DNA of 64,000 nt from contig NXFV01000768.1 of the NCBI GenBank assembly GCA_002803225.1, positions 62,001 to 126,000 on the forward strand, given 5' to 3'. This DNA comes from Gamarada debralockiae. Lineage: Eukaryota > Ascomycota > Leotiomycetes > Helotiales > Hyphodiscaceae. Below the pieces are notes generated by a model. The model saw only the letters and a program-made list of their open reading frames with translations. It was not told the DNA's origin and made no database searches. The translations under genes and the position numbers were made by a program. Each line of letters opens with the position of its first letter. The stretch's first letter is position 1. Positions 20,640 to 32,202 of the stretch are shown piece after piece.

Positions 20640-23600
20640 ATGCCAGTTCCCTTCGGATTCTCGGTCGGCGACTGTATCTCGGTCTGCGCTATGATCAAAA
20701 ATACGATCAGCGCTCTCGACTCAGCACACGGCTCCGTCGCAGAATATCAGGCCGTGAAACGGGAACTAGAGGCATTAGATTGGGCATTGCAGGAAGTCGA
20801 AAAGTTGAAGCACATTGTAGGGCAGGAGCGGACAAGAGAGGTAAATGCGTTGTGCGCGCCGGGAGAAGCTTGCAGGTCGTGCTTGGAGGGCTTCTTGAAA
20901 AGGAACGAGAAGTATGAGGAAACTTTGGGCTCTGGGGACGAAAATAGCAACGAGAAGGGGATTGGGAGCAAGTTCAAGGGATTTAAAGGGAAGGTATCTT
21001 GGGCATTTCTAAGGAAGGACGATTTGAACAAATTCCGGGCAGAGGTTAATGCGCACAGCTCGACGATTAATATGTTGTTGATTACGGCGAACATGTGAGT
21101 GGTCCTGGAAATTGGCAGAATTGAAATGGATGCTAACTCCAAGAGGTCTCTTGCGAAGTTGAACGGCGAGAACATACACGAACGACTGGAAGATGCGAGG
21201 AAGATGAACAAAGACGAGGCCAATCAACAATTAAGCCTACTTGGACAGGTGAAGGATACATTACTTGGACATGGTAGAGCTCTGGACCAGCAAGGGAGTG
21301 CGGTTAGCAGGCTCGCAGACAGCATGTAAGTTCATAAGGTATCCATTAAGTCGGCATTTTCTAATAGCTCGTAGGAGATATTTTTTCTCACTGAGCAGTG
21401 AATTGAAGGCCTTCATGACAAGGATCTGGACTCTCAATTTCCGGAGCTACAACATCCTCCTCGAGCTCCAGACTCGAATCCCTCCGGAGTTTGAGCCATG
21501 CTGGATTCAAGAACCCCTGATATTGACAGACGCCCTCGGTCGCATTGCTCCCGTACATCTGGAGTTGATAAACACGTGGGATGTCTTGGAGTCAGTGCTG
21601 GAAGCCCGTTTCCACAGCATACCTGGCGAACGCAAAGTCAAACGAAAAGAATACGCCCTCCAGGATCGTGCTTCTCAACTTGACATTGAACGGAGCGCTT
21701 CGTTTGAGTCCTGCTTCTTACCTGGTCGGAGAGTCGACATGGCTATGGTGTTTAGACAGGGACACTCTACGGGAGCATCCTGTCCGGGTTGTGGGTTTGA
21801 ATCTAGTTGGGAAAGCGCTATGACGGTAATCTGGTAATTAAATCCTGTGTAGAGCCTTGGTGTGTGCTAATAGCCATTTTAGTAAAAGGTGCGGCATATG
21901 GTTTCAGCGAGTCGAGGAAGTTATTGAGCACCACTTCGAAACAACCATTCAACCAATTTCTACAGTCCCCACCACAAGCCCGACACCACCGTCAGAGACC
22001 CTCGCACCGCAGCCGGTGTTCAAACCTCTAAGGTCTGAAGTGACCATAAAGAAGAGGAAAGCGGATGCCGTCGACCATGAGGACCATATGACGCTGTTCA
22101 AGCGAGTACGTTTGCTTCAGCCAAAGTATATCAACTCCAAGAAGACACGGCCCACACTCAGCCAGACGCATCAGTTGGCAACGAAGAAGAGACAGCGACT
22201 TTTTGCATGGCTCGAAGATAACAGGAGTTGGGAGAAGGCCCAGCATGATAAACGTCAACAGAGACTGCCTAAATACCTCTTCCAGACCAAAAGCTTTCTT
22301 CAACTCGCTGCACTGAATGGTGATATCGAGGGTGTTCGGAACCTCCTATCCCAGGGGGAGGACATCAATGCAGTCAACGCTCTGCTTAGTGACACTCGAT
22401 ACCGCACAGCTCGTTGTACAGCTCTGCATGCCGCAGTAGAAGGCGATCACCAAATCCTGGTGGAATACCTCCTAACCGCTGGAGCTGACCCAAACATCAA
22501 TTTGGATCACTGGGGTACGCCTTTAGTGATTGCAGCGCGCAAACACAATCTGGTCATAGCTGAGATGCTGCTACGCCACGGTGCTGATGTTGATATGATA
22601 TCGGTATATCAAACAATCAATGCCCTCCAAAGAGCATCGTACGATGGCGATGTGAACATGGTAAATTTATTGCTCGAGCACGGTGCCAACGCCAATTCAC
22701 CGTCTGGCAACTTTGGGCCTCCGCTGGTAGCTGCGGCCATGAACGACAATGTTGAATTGATTCAACGATTATTAGATTGTGGGGAGCGAAAGGCCCATGT
22801 GAACTCAAAGCATTTCTATGATCAGAATCACCACTCCGACTATCGAAGGCAGCAAAGCGCTCTAACCAAAGCCATTTCTCATAACTTCATCGCAACTGTT
22901 AACAAACTCCTTGAGCGAGGTGCTGCTATCGATCATGAATGCGAATGCGGAGATGCAGTGCAGAATGCGGCCTATTTTGGCTGTGAGGAAATCCTCGAAA
23001 TTCTTATATCGCGAGGGGCAGATCTTTACAAGTCTACTTAATCGTTCGCCAACGCCTTAGAAGCAGCAGTAGCGGGAGACCAGGAACGTATGTTCCACAA
23101 GCTCCTTGCTCTTGGAATGGACATTCATGTCAAATGTACTAATCTTGACAATCTCTTGCAAGTTGCGGCTCGATCTGGAGCTGACTCAATAATCAAGTAC
23201 CTCCTCGATAAAGGCATAGACGTCAACTTGCAAGGTGGAATCTATGTGACGGCGCTGATTGCTGCAGCAAGGCATGGCAACGCTTCAACTTGTCGGATCT
23301 TGATTGAACACGGTGCCGATCTACTTGTCCACAGAGGAGACCGCGGGTGTGCTTTGCATTCTGCAGTGGAATACAGTCATATTGATGTAGTGAAGTTGTT
23401 GCTGGATGCTGGTGCTCGTATCGACACCATTGGAGGTCCATATGGGACCGTCCTACAACTAGCAGCATTGAACACTTCAGAAGACGTTGTTCATCTCTTG
23501 CTCGACCGAGGGGCTGATGTCAACATTCATGCAGGCTATTTTGGCAATGCGCTTCAGGCTTGGTCTTATGTGGGCAACAAAGGTATCGCCTGCATTCTCC

Positions 23601-23866
23601 TCCAGCAAGGAGCCGATCCCAATGCACTGGGTGGCTTCTATGAAACTGCTCTGATTGCCGCTGTTCACGAAGGTCATGAGGATGTAGTGGAACTTTTGAT
23701 GACCCATGGTGCCACGGTCAAAAAGGTTACTACCTCCTTTGGATCTGCTCTGGGTTATGCCGCCCGTTTGATGCACCAATCAACCCGTTGCGAAGAAAAG
23801 GAAACCTATGAAAAGATTATACAGCGGTTGACGAATTTTGAACACGATCTCGGATGGTCTCCCTGA
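20640..23866 (+). pseudogene. STAND-type N-terminus, ubiquitin-like (ULD) and ankyrin-repeat protein with an in-frame stop
   Basis: Exons 20640-21094, 21146-21325, 21375-21833 and 21883 onward join in phase. Residues 1-160 are a helical domain common at the start of fungal STAND/ankyrin proteins (MPVPFGFSVGDCISVC). Exon 3 has the ubiquitin-like ULD pattern (LTDALGRIAPVHLELINTWD, ESCFLPGRRVDMAMVF) followed by a possible zinc site (SCPGCG, CKRCG). A basic stretch KKRKAD follows. Ankyrin repeats start near residue 500 and are many. A TAA at 23039-23041 stops the frame after 750 codons. The same frame then continues without a shift through at least six more ankyrin repeats to 23866, so the ancestral protein was about 1025 aa. 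No splice pair of plausible size removes the stop. A shorter protein could still be made. Confidence 0.8.
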
Positions 23867-24288
23867 TGTATCATTCTCAAGGAGTACAACGTGGGGCGGT
23901 GGAAACGATAAATTGGAAACCCAATCTTCGTTATTCAGCGAATACTGATCTATTTACCACTGGAGAATTATTACAATTTCACGAACGACATTCCATAATT
24001 TGAATTATTTCAACATCATCCAACATCGGAAGCTCGCTTCAAGACCTCTCGGTGACTGATTCAATCGCCCAACATGATTCAAGCAGTGATTTGGAGTCTC
24101 TAGGCTACAAGACCACCCATGCCAGAATTTAGCTTTATGCAAGTCCAACGCCACCCCACGCCTGCCTGGGCGGTCATCACCTCAACCTCCCCTCTGAAGC
24201 TCTGGTTCTCGTCTTAATATCATTCCGCCTTCGTCTTTCAAATCAGACGAATATCGCATTTCACATCTTTACCACGACACTTCGTTTC
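23867..24288. other. Intergenic region, no supported gene
   Basis: Holds the end of the ankyrin gene and the promoter of the U-box-like gene. No motif stands out. Confidence 0.4.
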
Positions 24289-25864
24289 ATGATGGCTTCC
24301 GCTCCAATTTCTCCAGACATGACATTTATTAATGAGCTATATGAGGAAATCGAGAAGAATCCACCCGGACTCGAGGCACGCAAATTATTGATTCAGCAAT
24401 TTCTTACAGCGGAATGGCACGATTCCGCCCTTGGTGCTGCGCAAGAGTATGTATTTTTCAGTGAACTCCCCCCTTCCCGCCAAATATATATATATATATA
24501 ATTCTAGCCCGGATTTATGAGTTCTACTCCCAAATTCTACTCTACAGAGGCATCTTTGGAGTTTTGGATTCATGAAGCCCACTTAGTTCTAATGTTCCTC
24601 TTCTATTGAGCGATTGCTTACACCGAAATTTCCCAGGCTACTTCAGCTCGATCCTCAGAACGCTGATGCTCAATCCTGGGTGCTTATACTACAAGATGGT
24701 TCATCTTCGGCGCAAGATTCTGCACCCGCCTTTCCACAGCGAGCACCCACACCTACGATACCTGAAGATATAGAATTGGGAAAAGTGCAATTATATCGGG
24801 ACTACGAGGCATTACGAAGTCAAGCCAAGAAGTTGTTGCGCGAGACAACTCTTTTGCGAGATTTGACTCAACGGCCTGCCGAAAGCACAGTAGCAACCAA
24901 TTGTTCATCAATCATGAACGTCCTCGGATCATTCTTCTCAATCAGTAGGAAGAAAGAGGAGCCTATTACTTCACGCTTCGAAAAGCATATCCCTGATTTG
25001 GTAGCACTGGCGAATGGTCGAGTTAGCACTGTTGTGCGAGTTCGCCAGCCAGGCAGTGTTCGGTCTTTGGCACGTACAATGGAAGAAAAGCCTGACGAGG
25101 CTGTTGATATCGCTGTAACGGATCTCGAGAATATGGCACGCTGGTTGAGCTCTCCCGCCACCCAATCGTCCCCGCTGGATAGCGATGCTGTCCGCGAGGC
25201 TCTCGTCAAGCGAGTACACACTCTGGTCGCTGCTCTACCTGATGAATTGAAGCCTCATGCCTCAACTGCCTTGATGCATGTCGAGCACGAAGTCCTTCGG
25301 CGCACCTACGTTTGCAAAGAAACCATGTTCGGAGATCCCGTCGCCAATATTCCACGAAGCCACTTCTTAGTAACGGAGGATGGCTATCCATGGGACATGG
25401 AGGAATTAGCTGGGGCAATATCCAGTAACGGCGGAGTCATGCGCAATCCACTAAGTCGTCAACTTTTCTCAACCAACGACGTCCGTGCCATTGTCTCCCA
25501 TCCTCTGGGGAAGCGACTAGCGGCCATGCAAGTCGAGCAAAGCAAGCTCAAGCAAGGTGTGCGACGTAAGACCATCGATGAAATGGAAAAGATGGCAGCG
25601 GTATTATTGGCTGATCAAAGTTCTGATCAAATGGAGTCGAGACACGTAGTCGATGAATTCGCTGCCTACATGGCGACGCTGCCTTTCCCCGAGCAAAAAG
25701 CGCTGGATGAATTGCGCGTGCCAGCCACCGATAGCCATACTGGCCTGCCATTCGATACATCCATTGGTGAGGCAGTCAAAGATGCGCAAGGCAATCGTGT
25801 CTGTTTCCACAAAACTGGGGATTTGATTCGCCAGGCAGTTTCACACCTAAAAAATAGGCGATAA
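24289..25864 (+). CDS. TPR-like/U-box-like protein of unknown function
   Basis: Exons 24289-24446 and 24637-25864 join in phase to give 461 aa. The start is the first of two adjacent ATG codons. The first exon and the start of the second look like a tetratricopeptide helix pair (LLQLDPQNADAQSWVLILQD). A long helical middle part follows. At about residues 295-345 is EDGYPWDMEELAGAISSNGG, then VMRNPLSRQLFSTNDVRAI and HPLGKRLAAM. The order 'name the region, DP/NP-x-S/T, then a helix' is like a U-box fold, which in other proteins binds E2 ubiquitin-conjugating enzymes. No Cys/His zinc ligands are needed in a U-box, and none are seen. The 190-nt intron has a 3' half related to two introns in the next gene. 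Function is inferred only from this fold resemblance. Confidence 0.7.
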
Positions 25865-26713
25865 ATATTCTGGAGAGCCTGACCGTTAGGCATTCTTAAA
25901 GTTTCTGCGGCTCTCAGAGGTTCACATTTTCAGTTGGTATCTGCATGATCCTTGATAAATGTAAGCCCATACCCGGCTTCTATGGGCTACAATTCCAATA
26001 CAACTCTACATGCATCTTGTCCCACGCTCACATGCACTTTCGTCCTCGGAAGCAAATTTCCGGAAGTATTCATGTGCATTGCTCAAAGATAGGGGATGTG
26101 ATTACCAAATCAAATTTGAGAGGCTCGTTGGGCGACCCAAGCCATCCATCGATGACTGTGGGGCCAAAGCTTGGGTATGAATTGAACGAGACTGTCTTAG
26201 TTGCTCCCACCGAAACCATTCCTTTGGATATTTTGCGAGAAAGGAATTGAGGCTCCTCTGGCCTTTCTGGAGATTCATCATTCCACTACTGATATAAAAA
26301 TTGTTCAGTGGCGCACATCTGGACAAGGCTGAGTCAAAATCACCGTCTCGCAGCAGAGCCTCCTTCGAATCTTGGAAGATTCTATGGCATACATCCTTGC
26401 CTTTCAACTTTCAGTACAATCTTCTCTATGCTCGGAGTTCCATGTTCCCGCAGAAACGTTCCCTACATCGTCGATAGATACTGGCCATAGAACTTGTCTC
26501 TTCGCCTTGGAATTTGAAGCCATCTCCACTCTACATTAGTGGCAGCCTTGGGGAACACTACAGCTGACTCCTTGGGCATTTGAACATGCCGTTCTTCTTT
26601 CGCCAACGACAGAGCGGCAACTGGTTTCGATCTGTGAACGCATCAGCCGCTGACCTTCATGTACGGAATATCGGCTCTCTATTTTCTCACCTCCCGCTCT
26701 CGCGTTTACTCTC
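25865..26713. other. Intergenic region between U-box-like and PARP genes
   Basis: No gene supported. The plus strand from about 26400 to 26640 has a frame that reads like protein but has stops inside, so it may be a broken exon. It may also be 5' untranslated sequence of the PARP gene. Confidence 0.35.
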
Positions 26714-29700
26714 ATGTACTCCATTTACTCCCAATATTTCCCCACACAGCGCGAATCACTCGTGTTCGCTTTTGAAATAGTCCTGACTAGGAAATTACTG
26801 ACTCTCTGGTGTTCTAGCCTGTCACGCCTGGTCAGGTCCCAGTATCCAACCCGGATTTTCCGTGGGTCCAGCTTCGACAACACACTGATGCATATCTCAA
26901 GAAAAAGAAGAAAGGGAATCTCACGCAAGACGAAACCGATGCTCGTCTTGTGACCTTAATGCAGAAGCATGCCGCCAAAGATGTTGCAATAGCAGGTGAG
27001 TCGTTCTCGTAGTACTCTTTGCGATGTTGTGGTGTGGTTCGTGAAATCTATTCCCGACCTTTACTTTGAGCATATCTTTGGAACTTAAACTCAGGACAAT
27101 CCCTGAACTCTAAGCTCCCTCCTCTACTGGGCGATCACTGATCCCGAAAATTGCAAAGCTTGTGGCCATCGTTTATCACCAGAGACCCTGAGAGAGCTTC
27201 TTGCGACGGGCGTCAATATCGGTCCAGGCAATGTTTATGGCCTCCGTTCCTATTTGCAAGCCATTGTGACCGCCAACGTAAGTAAATCTCGATGCAAACT
27301 TTCCGAGATTCTGGTAACGTCATGAGTGCTTCTCCCAACTTCAACTCTATAAAGGGCATCTTTGGAGTTTGAAACTCGCCAAGCCGGCTTAGCTCTTATC
27401 TTTCGCCCTTTTCAGCAATTGCTAACTCCGAGGCTTCACAGCACGTTAACCCAGGGGCGGTCAGCGATGTCGAGGCACAGAGAGCTCAGGAAATGATAGC
27501 TGCAGACTCTGTTATCTCGTCGCCTGGTCAGTACCTTCGTGCCCTTGTCGACGTTCTGATTGCCGGGGTACCTCCTTCGTTTCTTGTATATCGGCACATC
27601 GATGCCCTAGCGCGCAGAGCATGCAAAGATTTTTCTATTCAATTGGATGAGCTGAAACTTGAAGGGCAATGGCTTCGTGCCTACAAAGCTGCATCATGGC
27701 TATCAGAGGTATCCGAGAGGTCAGTCGAACTTTCTCCTGAAGACCGTGGGCCGGAACAACTGCTCGATAACGCGTTTCCGGCTTGGAGAGTTTGGGCTGC
27801 ATGGCGTCCCGACGTTGACCGCTTGCGTCGATGGAATGAATTCTCAAATCATAATCAAGCTGCTCTTCGAGACCTACTTGCATTACAGGGGCCAGATTTC
27901 ATCTCTGGCAGTTCGACGTTGGTGGCAGGCACCTTGGCTCGAGGTTTTGGCTTATCCTCGTCCACGATCCGTGTGGGAAATGTCCAGTTCATTATCAGTC
28001 GCGGAATATTCAATGAGGCCCGAGACATGCTGGATAACTTGTTTGAAACTATTGATACCGCCTCCAGGACAGACCCCAACGACACCGAATTACTGGCCCA
28101 CTTTTGCGTCGGAAAGCCAATCACTCACGACTCATTGGAAATTTTAAAAGTCATTCGTTCCGTTGGGGATCCATCGATCGGCACTGTTTTACTGCAAATG
28201 TATGGGGCTAAAGGCAACTCTCAAAGTACTCGAATGGCCGGAGTTATGAGACTGTTGCCTGTTCTGAAAGATCACCGAACTCGAATACTTCGTGATATCA
28301 TTGCCCCTGATCTAGTTGGCCTTATTTCAAGCTGCACAGAAGAGATGCAGAGAAAAATCCAGGAACAGCTGGCAGCTGGGAGGCCATGGTGTGGTCTGGA
28401 GCAAAAGCTCCAAGCGTTCGGGGCCGCATTACAAGAAGTATTCTGGCTAAGGCCTCTTCTTGACATGTCGTTTCAAGTGTTGCTGAATGCTTGGCCCAAG
28501 TCAGAGGATGTTCAAGTTTTACAAGATCTGCGGTTATCAGTGCAAAGTGCGGCGCCTACCATAGCGACGTCTTTGACCAAAAAGATTGATCTGTACTGCA
28601 TGGACCGGCTCGTCAAACAGGGCGTCTTGGATAAGCCGACAGAACGACTCATTCATTCGCTCATCTCGGTATGGATGACAGGCCCCGATGCTGACCTCTG
28701 CTCTGTTGCTTTAATTGTAGCCCACGGCCCTGGATTTGGCACTGGATTCCGTTGTCGTTGCTTAGCCCTTCTTCCAGAACTTCCTCCGGGTTTCCTCTAC
28801 AGTGTACGGCTAATCATCCAAGGCTGGGAGGACGGAGAGGCCGATACCGCCTGCATTGATCTAGCAAGGCTCTTGGCTTCCACTCCGGCGTCTGCTGCGA
28901 CTGAGTATTGGCATCATGTGCTTTACCGAATGCTAGGGAAGCGAGAAATGCGTTTGTTGGACCATGCAGTGACAAGTCTGAAAGTTGCAGACTGGATTCA
29001 ATTCGTGGGAGACATTCATTCAACTTGCCCTGAACGAATGGCACATGATAGTAACTCTACTCCAGTCATAATGGCTCCCACTCTTCAAAGTTGGGTTCAG
29101 TATCTATCGGCACATACCCATGCAATTACACGCTTAGAGGAGGATTTCGGGGGATTTGGACGTGTCCCACGATGCATTCTAACAGGTGGCGATGGATCAC
29201 TAAACGCCAGCTTGGAGCATATCCTCGATCTGTTGACGATGTATTATGGAGGACAATATCAACCGCCGATGCTAGCTTTGATGAAGATTCTTGTCTCGGA
29301 TGGCAACAATGCCGCAGAAATATGCAAAGTGCTATCCTTGCTGATTGCGACGACAAAAGACGGTATTGACACTTGTATGCGAGTTTTAGAACTGCACCAA
29401 GGAACAGCAAGCAGTCAGGTTGCAACGGCAATGCTCGCAAGTTGGTTGCAGGATCCTGACATGGATAGCTTAGACAGGCGCACTCTCGCCGCGCTGGCCG
29501 AAATGCTGAATCTGCAGGTTGATTTGAACGATCAGTTACCTGCAGAGAGCTTAGCAGGCGCAGCAGATTATCTCGATGCTCAGTTTGCAGCACTTTTTGC
29601 TGAAGCCAAGCGTCTTGAGGGCCTGCGAGCGGTGTTCAAAGCCTTTGATCCAACTGGTGTCTCGGAAATGTTAGCAAGTATTTCTATCGAAGACCCGTCC

Positions 29701-31283
29701 CCTGTTGAGGATGAGCTTGCGAAACTCCCCACAGCGCTCGTCGGATTGGTTGAAAAGGTCAGCGACAGGGAAGTTGAACTGCAATTCCCACTTACTCGTT
29801 TAAGACCGTTGCAACGGATTGCCATGGGCGTAGGTAACGCCCAGAGCTTGTGAGTTATTCGGGAAGTAGCATACTTTCTTTCCTGGACTGTTTTATGAGC
29901 CAGGACACCTGAATTGTGTCTCAGCCGTAGAATCATTGAATCGGATTGAATGATTACTGACTCCCTGATCTTTCATAGAATTCTTCATCTGGACTTAGGC
30001 GATTATACAATTCCAGCCGGCTTTTGCCTCCATTTTGACGGCGAATCGACGAGCAATGAATACGTCCATCACCCATGGAAGATCGCCCGAAATGACAGTA
30101 TCCCAAACGGTCCATTTTGTCATGGGCGAGCAAACCGCACAAGTTATCAATTGGCACGTAACTTGACGCGGCATTTGCACCAAGGCTTCAAATCATTGGA
30201 AGATATTCATACAGTGGTTACAACGACTCTGAATGATCTCCCGCAATCCTGCGTTGTCTGTGGAGCTGCTCATAATATCCCTTTACGGCGCTCTTCTGTT
30301 TGCCCACTGCCTGGCTGCAGCACGTTATTTCTTCGGGCGAGTCTGGAGATTCGGCTGGCCGAGATTCGACACGATCCTCAGGTTGTGGATTTACTTCTCA
30401 CAATGGTGTATCACGCGGCCACGACCGGATCAATCAGCCTACTGCCCGGATGCCCATTCCCTAATACAAATACTGTCCTTCAACTCTTACAAACAATGCC
30501 TGCCATCGCTACACTGAGCAACGCAAACGATTTGACAGTAGCAGTGAAGCGTCTCGGTGCTCCAACCGAAAAGCTACTGTCATGGGTATGCCTCAACTAT
30601 CGCGGCTTCTTGGCGTCCGCAACTGGGGCATTACGAGTCCCGGGTATGCCTGCCGGGACGCACCAATTCGTGCTCGCTAACGCGGCCCCTGAGATTGAGA
30701 CTGCACATACTGGACAAATGGCGGGGCTGCCAACTCGAGTACTTTGGCACGGCACTTCTCTCGGCAGGTTATTCTCCATCACTAATCAAGGTTTGCGTGT
30801 CATGAGTGGTACGGCTCTTCAAGCTCATGGAGCTTCGTCTGGTAATGGGATCTATACGGCGGAAGAACCGAGCACGTCTTGGGCCTACTCAAATCCTAGT
30901 TATGGGTACGGAGGTGTTGGGGTACCTAGTGTACGGAAGTCTTTCCTTCTGAAATCCTCTATCTGCTCTGCCCATCACGAGTTGCTTTCTTTTTTAGTCG
31001 CTATTCTATTTCAAGCGAGACTTTCTACTCTCAACAGTGACAGTACTGACATGTCTTGTAGTGGCCAGGCAGTGCCTTTCACAGTGTCTGCGGGCTTTTA
31101 GGCCTAGAGGTTGCAGGGCCACCTGTGGGTTATGGCGGAATACATGTCGTTTCTAATGCGGCTACGCTTATGGTACGCTATGTATTTTTGATACCGTCGT
31201 CTGTTACGACGGTTCCTGTGGCGGCAAATGTCGCTCCCGCAATGCTGAGCGTCTACAACTCGCTTCGGGCGGGAGCGCTGTGA
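26714..31283 (+). CDS. Large PARP-type ADP-ribosyltransferase
   Basis: Exons 26818-26995, 27159-27277, 27442-29849, 29979-30930 and 31062-31283 join in phase (about 1290 codons). A tentative first exon at 26714-26761 supplies an ATG. The large middle exon is helical, about 800 aa, with no domain I recognise. Before the catalytic part is a zinc-binding-like stretch (SCVVCGAAHN, SVCPLPGCSTLFL) as seen in PARP6/8-like proteins. The catalytic core reads LWHGTSLGRLFSITNQGLR, then VMSGTALQAHG and GNGIYTAEEPSTSWAYS, with the NAD-binding His and Gly and the conserved Tyr region. The C-terminus ends in the beta strands VVSNAATLMVRYVFLIP. It would transfer ADP-ribose from NAD to proteins. No Glu of the polymerising H-Y-E triad could be placed, so mono-ADP-ribosylation is more likely. 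The start and the donor at 30931 are uncertain. Confidence 0.8.
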
Positions 31284-32202
31284 TTATGTGATTTATGAAG
31301 GATCAGAAGGATCGAGTAGAGCGACTGATAGACGCTTGATGCAGATGCAGGTAAGTATAGAAAGAGTTAACAGAGGGCCAAAAGTCAAGGATGTAGATTT
31401 GGAGGCGGTGAAAAGGGAGGCATTGGAGATGCAGAGTGAAGCTTTTGATACCCTTATTTCATTTCGCTATAAATATGGGTTACCACAGATCGACAGAATC
31501 AAGAAGTATATTTGAAAACAAAGCCCTCATGGTCTAATGCTGCATATCACAAATTGTCCGAAGGATATCCGTGGAATCTTAAGCTCAAAGGTCACGTGTC
31601 GGCGTCCGAAGGATGCAAGCCTCAAAGCTTGGAAAGTTTGTACAACCCACCACCGGTGAAGCAAGAGCTTTCTTTGTTCCATCCACTGATTTATATGCAA
31701 GCCTTTCAGTACCCTTGAGGACTTCTCATATCTTAATTTAAGAACCATTTATGCTGCTTCTCTATGAAGGGACTGCGGCAAGTTCCGGAAGATAGCTGGT
31801 GGTCGAAACGACTGGGTTCAAGGAAGCCGGACAATATTGGTTTCTAAATAGGGATGCTGCGCCCCCAAACGATGAACGTTTTCATGATAAGGGCTTGCGA
31901 TCGTGGCTTTGCGGGGTCTAAAATGTTACAAGCGTGACAAGTGACGTGTTGCAAGAAGTGAAGTGCCGTTTCTATTTTGAATTAATTCACGGAGATCTCT
32001 TTTCATCCAAGCTGCAGGGCAAGGCTCTTTGAGGGGCAGGTTTAGCCATAAGGCAGATTTGAACAGTAAAGTTATTTTTTGCTAGTGTTGTGGTATCAAG
32101 TTCATCAAACCCGGCAATGCTAAAATAAATCGGAAAATGATATGCGCCACTTTTGTCCTATCTAGAGCCACAATACCCACAAGTAACGACGAGATATTTA
32201 CC
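31284..32202. other. Intergenic region, no supported gene
   Basis: A 75-codon frame at 31288-31515 directly after the PARP stop has a plausible charged sequence (DLEAVKREALEMQSEAF), but nothing identifies it. The rest appears non-coding. Confidence 0.35.

Noticed and set aside
26400..26640. Extra PARP exon with protein-like sequence
   Set aside because: The frame contains stops and has no usable splice pair; kept as a possible remnant only.
29850..29978. Fourth member of the related-intron group in the PARP gene
   Set aside because: Only a short similarity (gattactgactcc) to one of the others; not enough to include.
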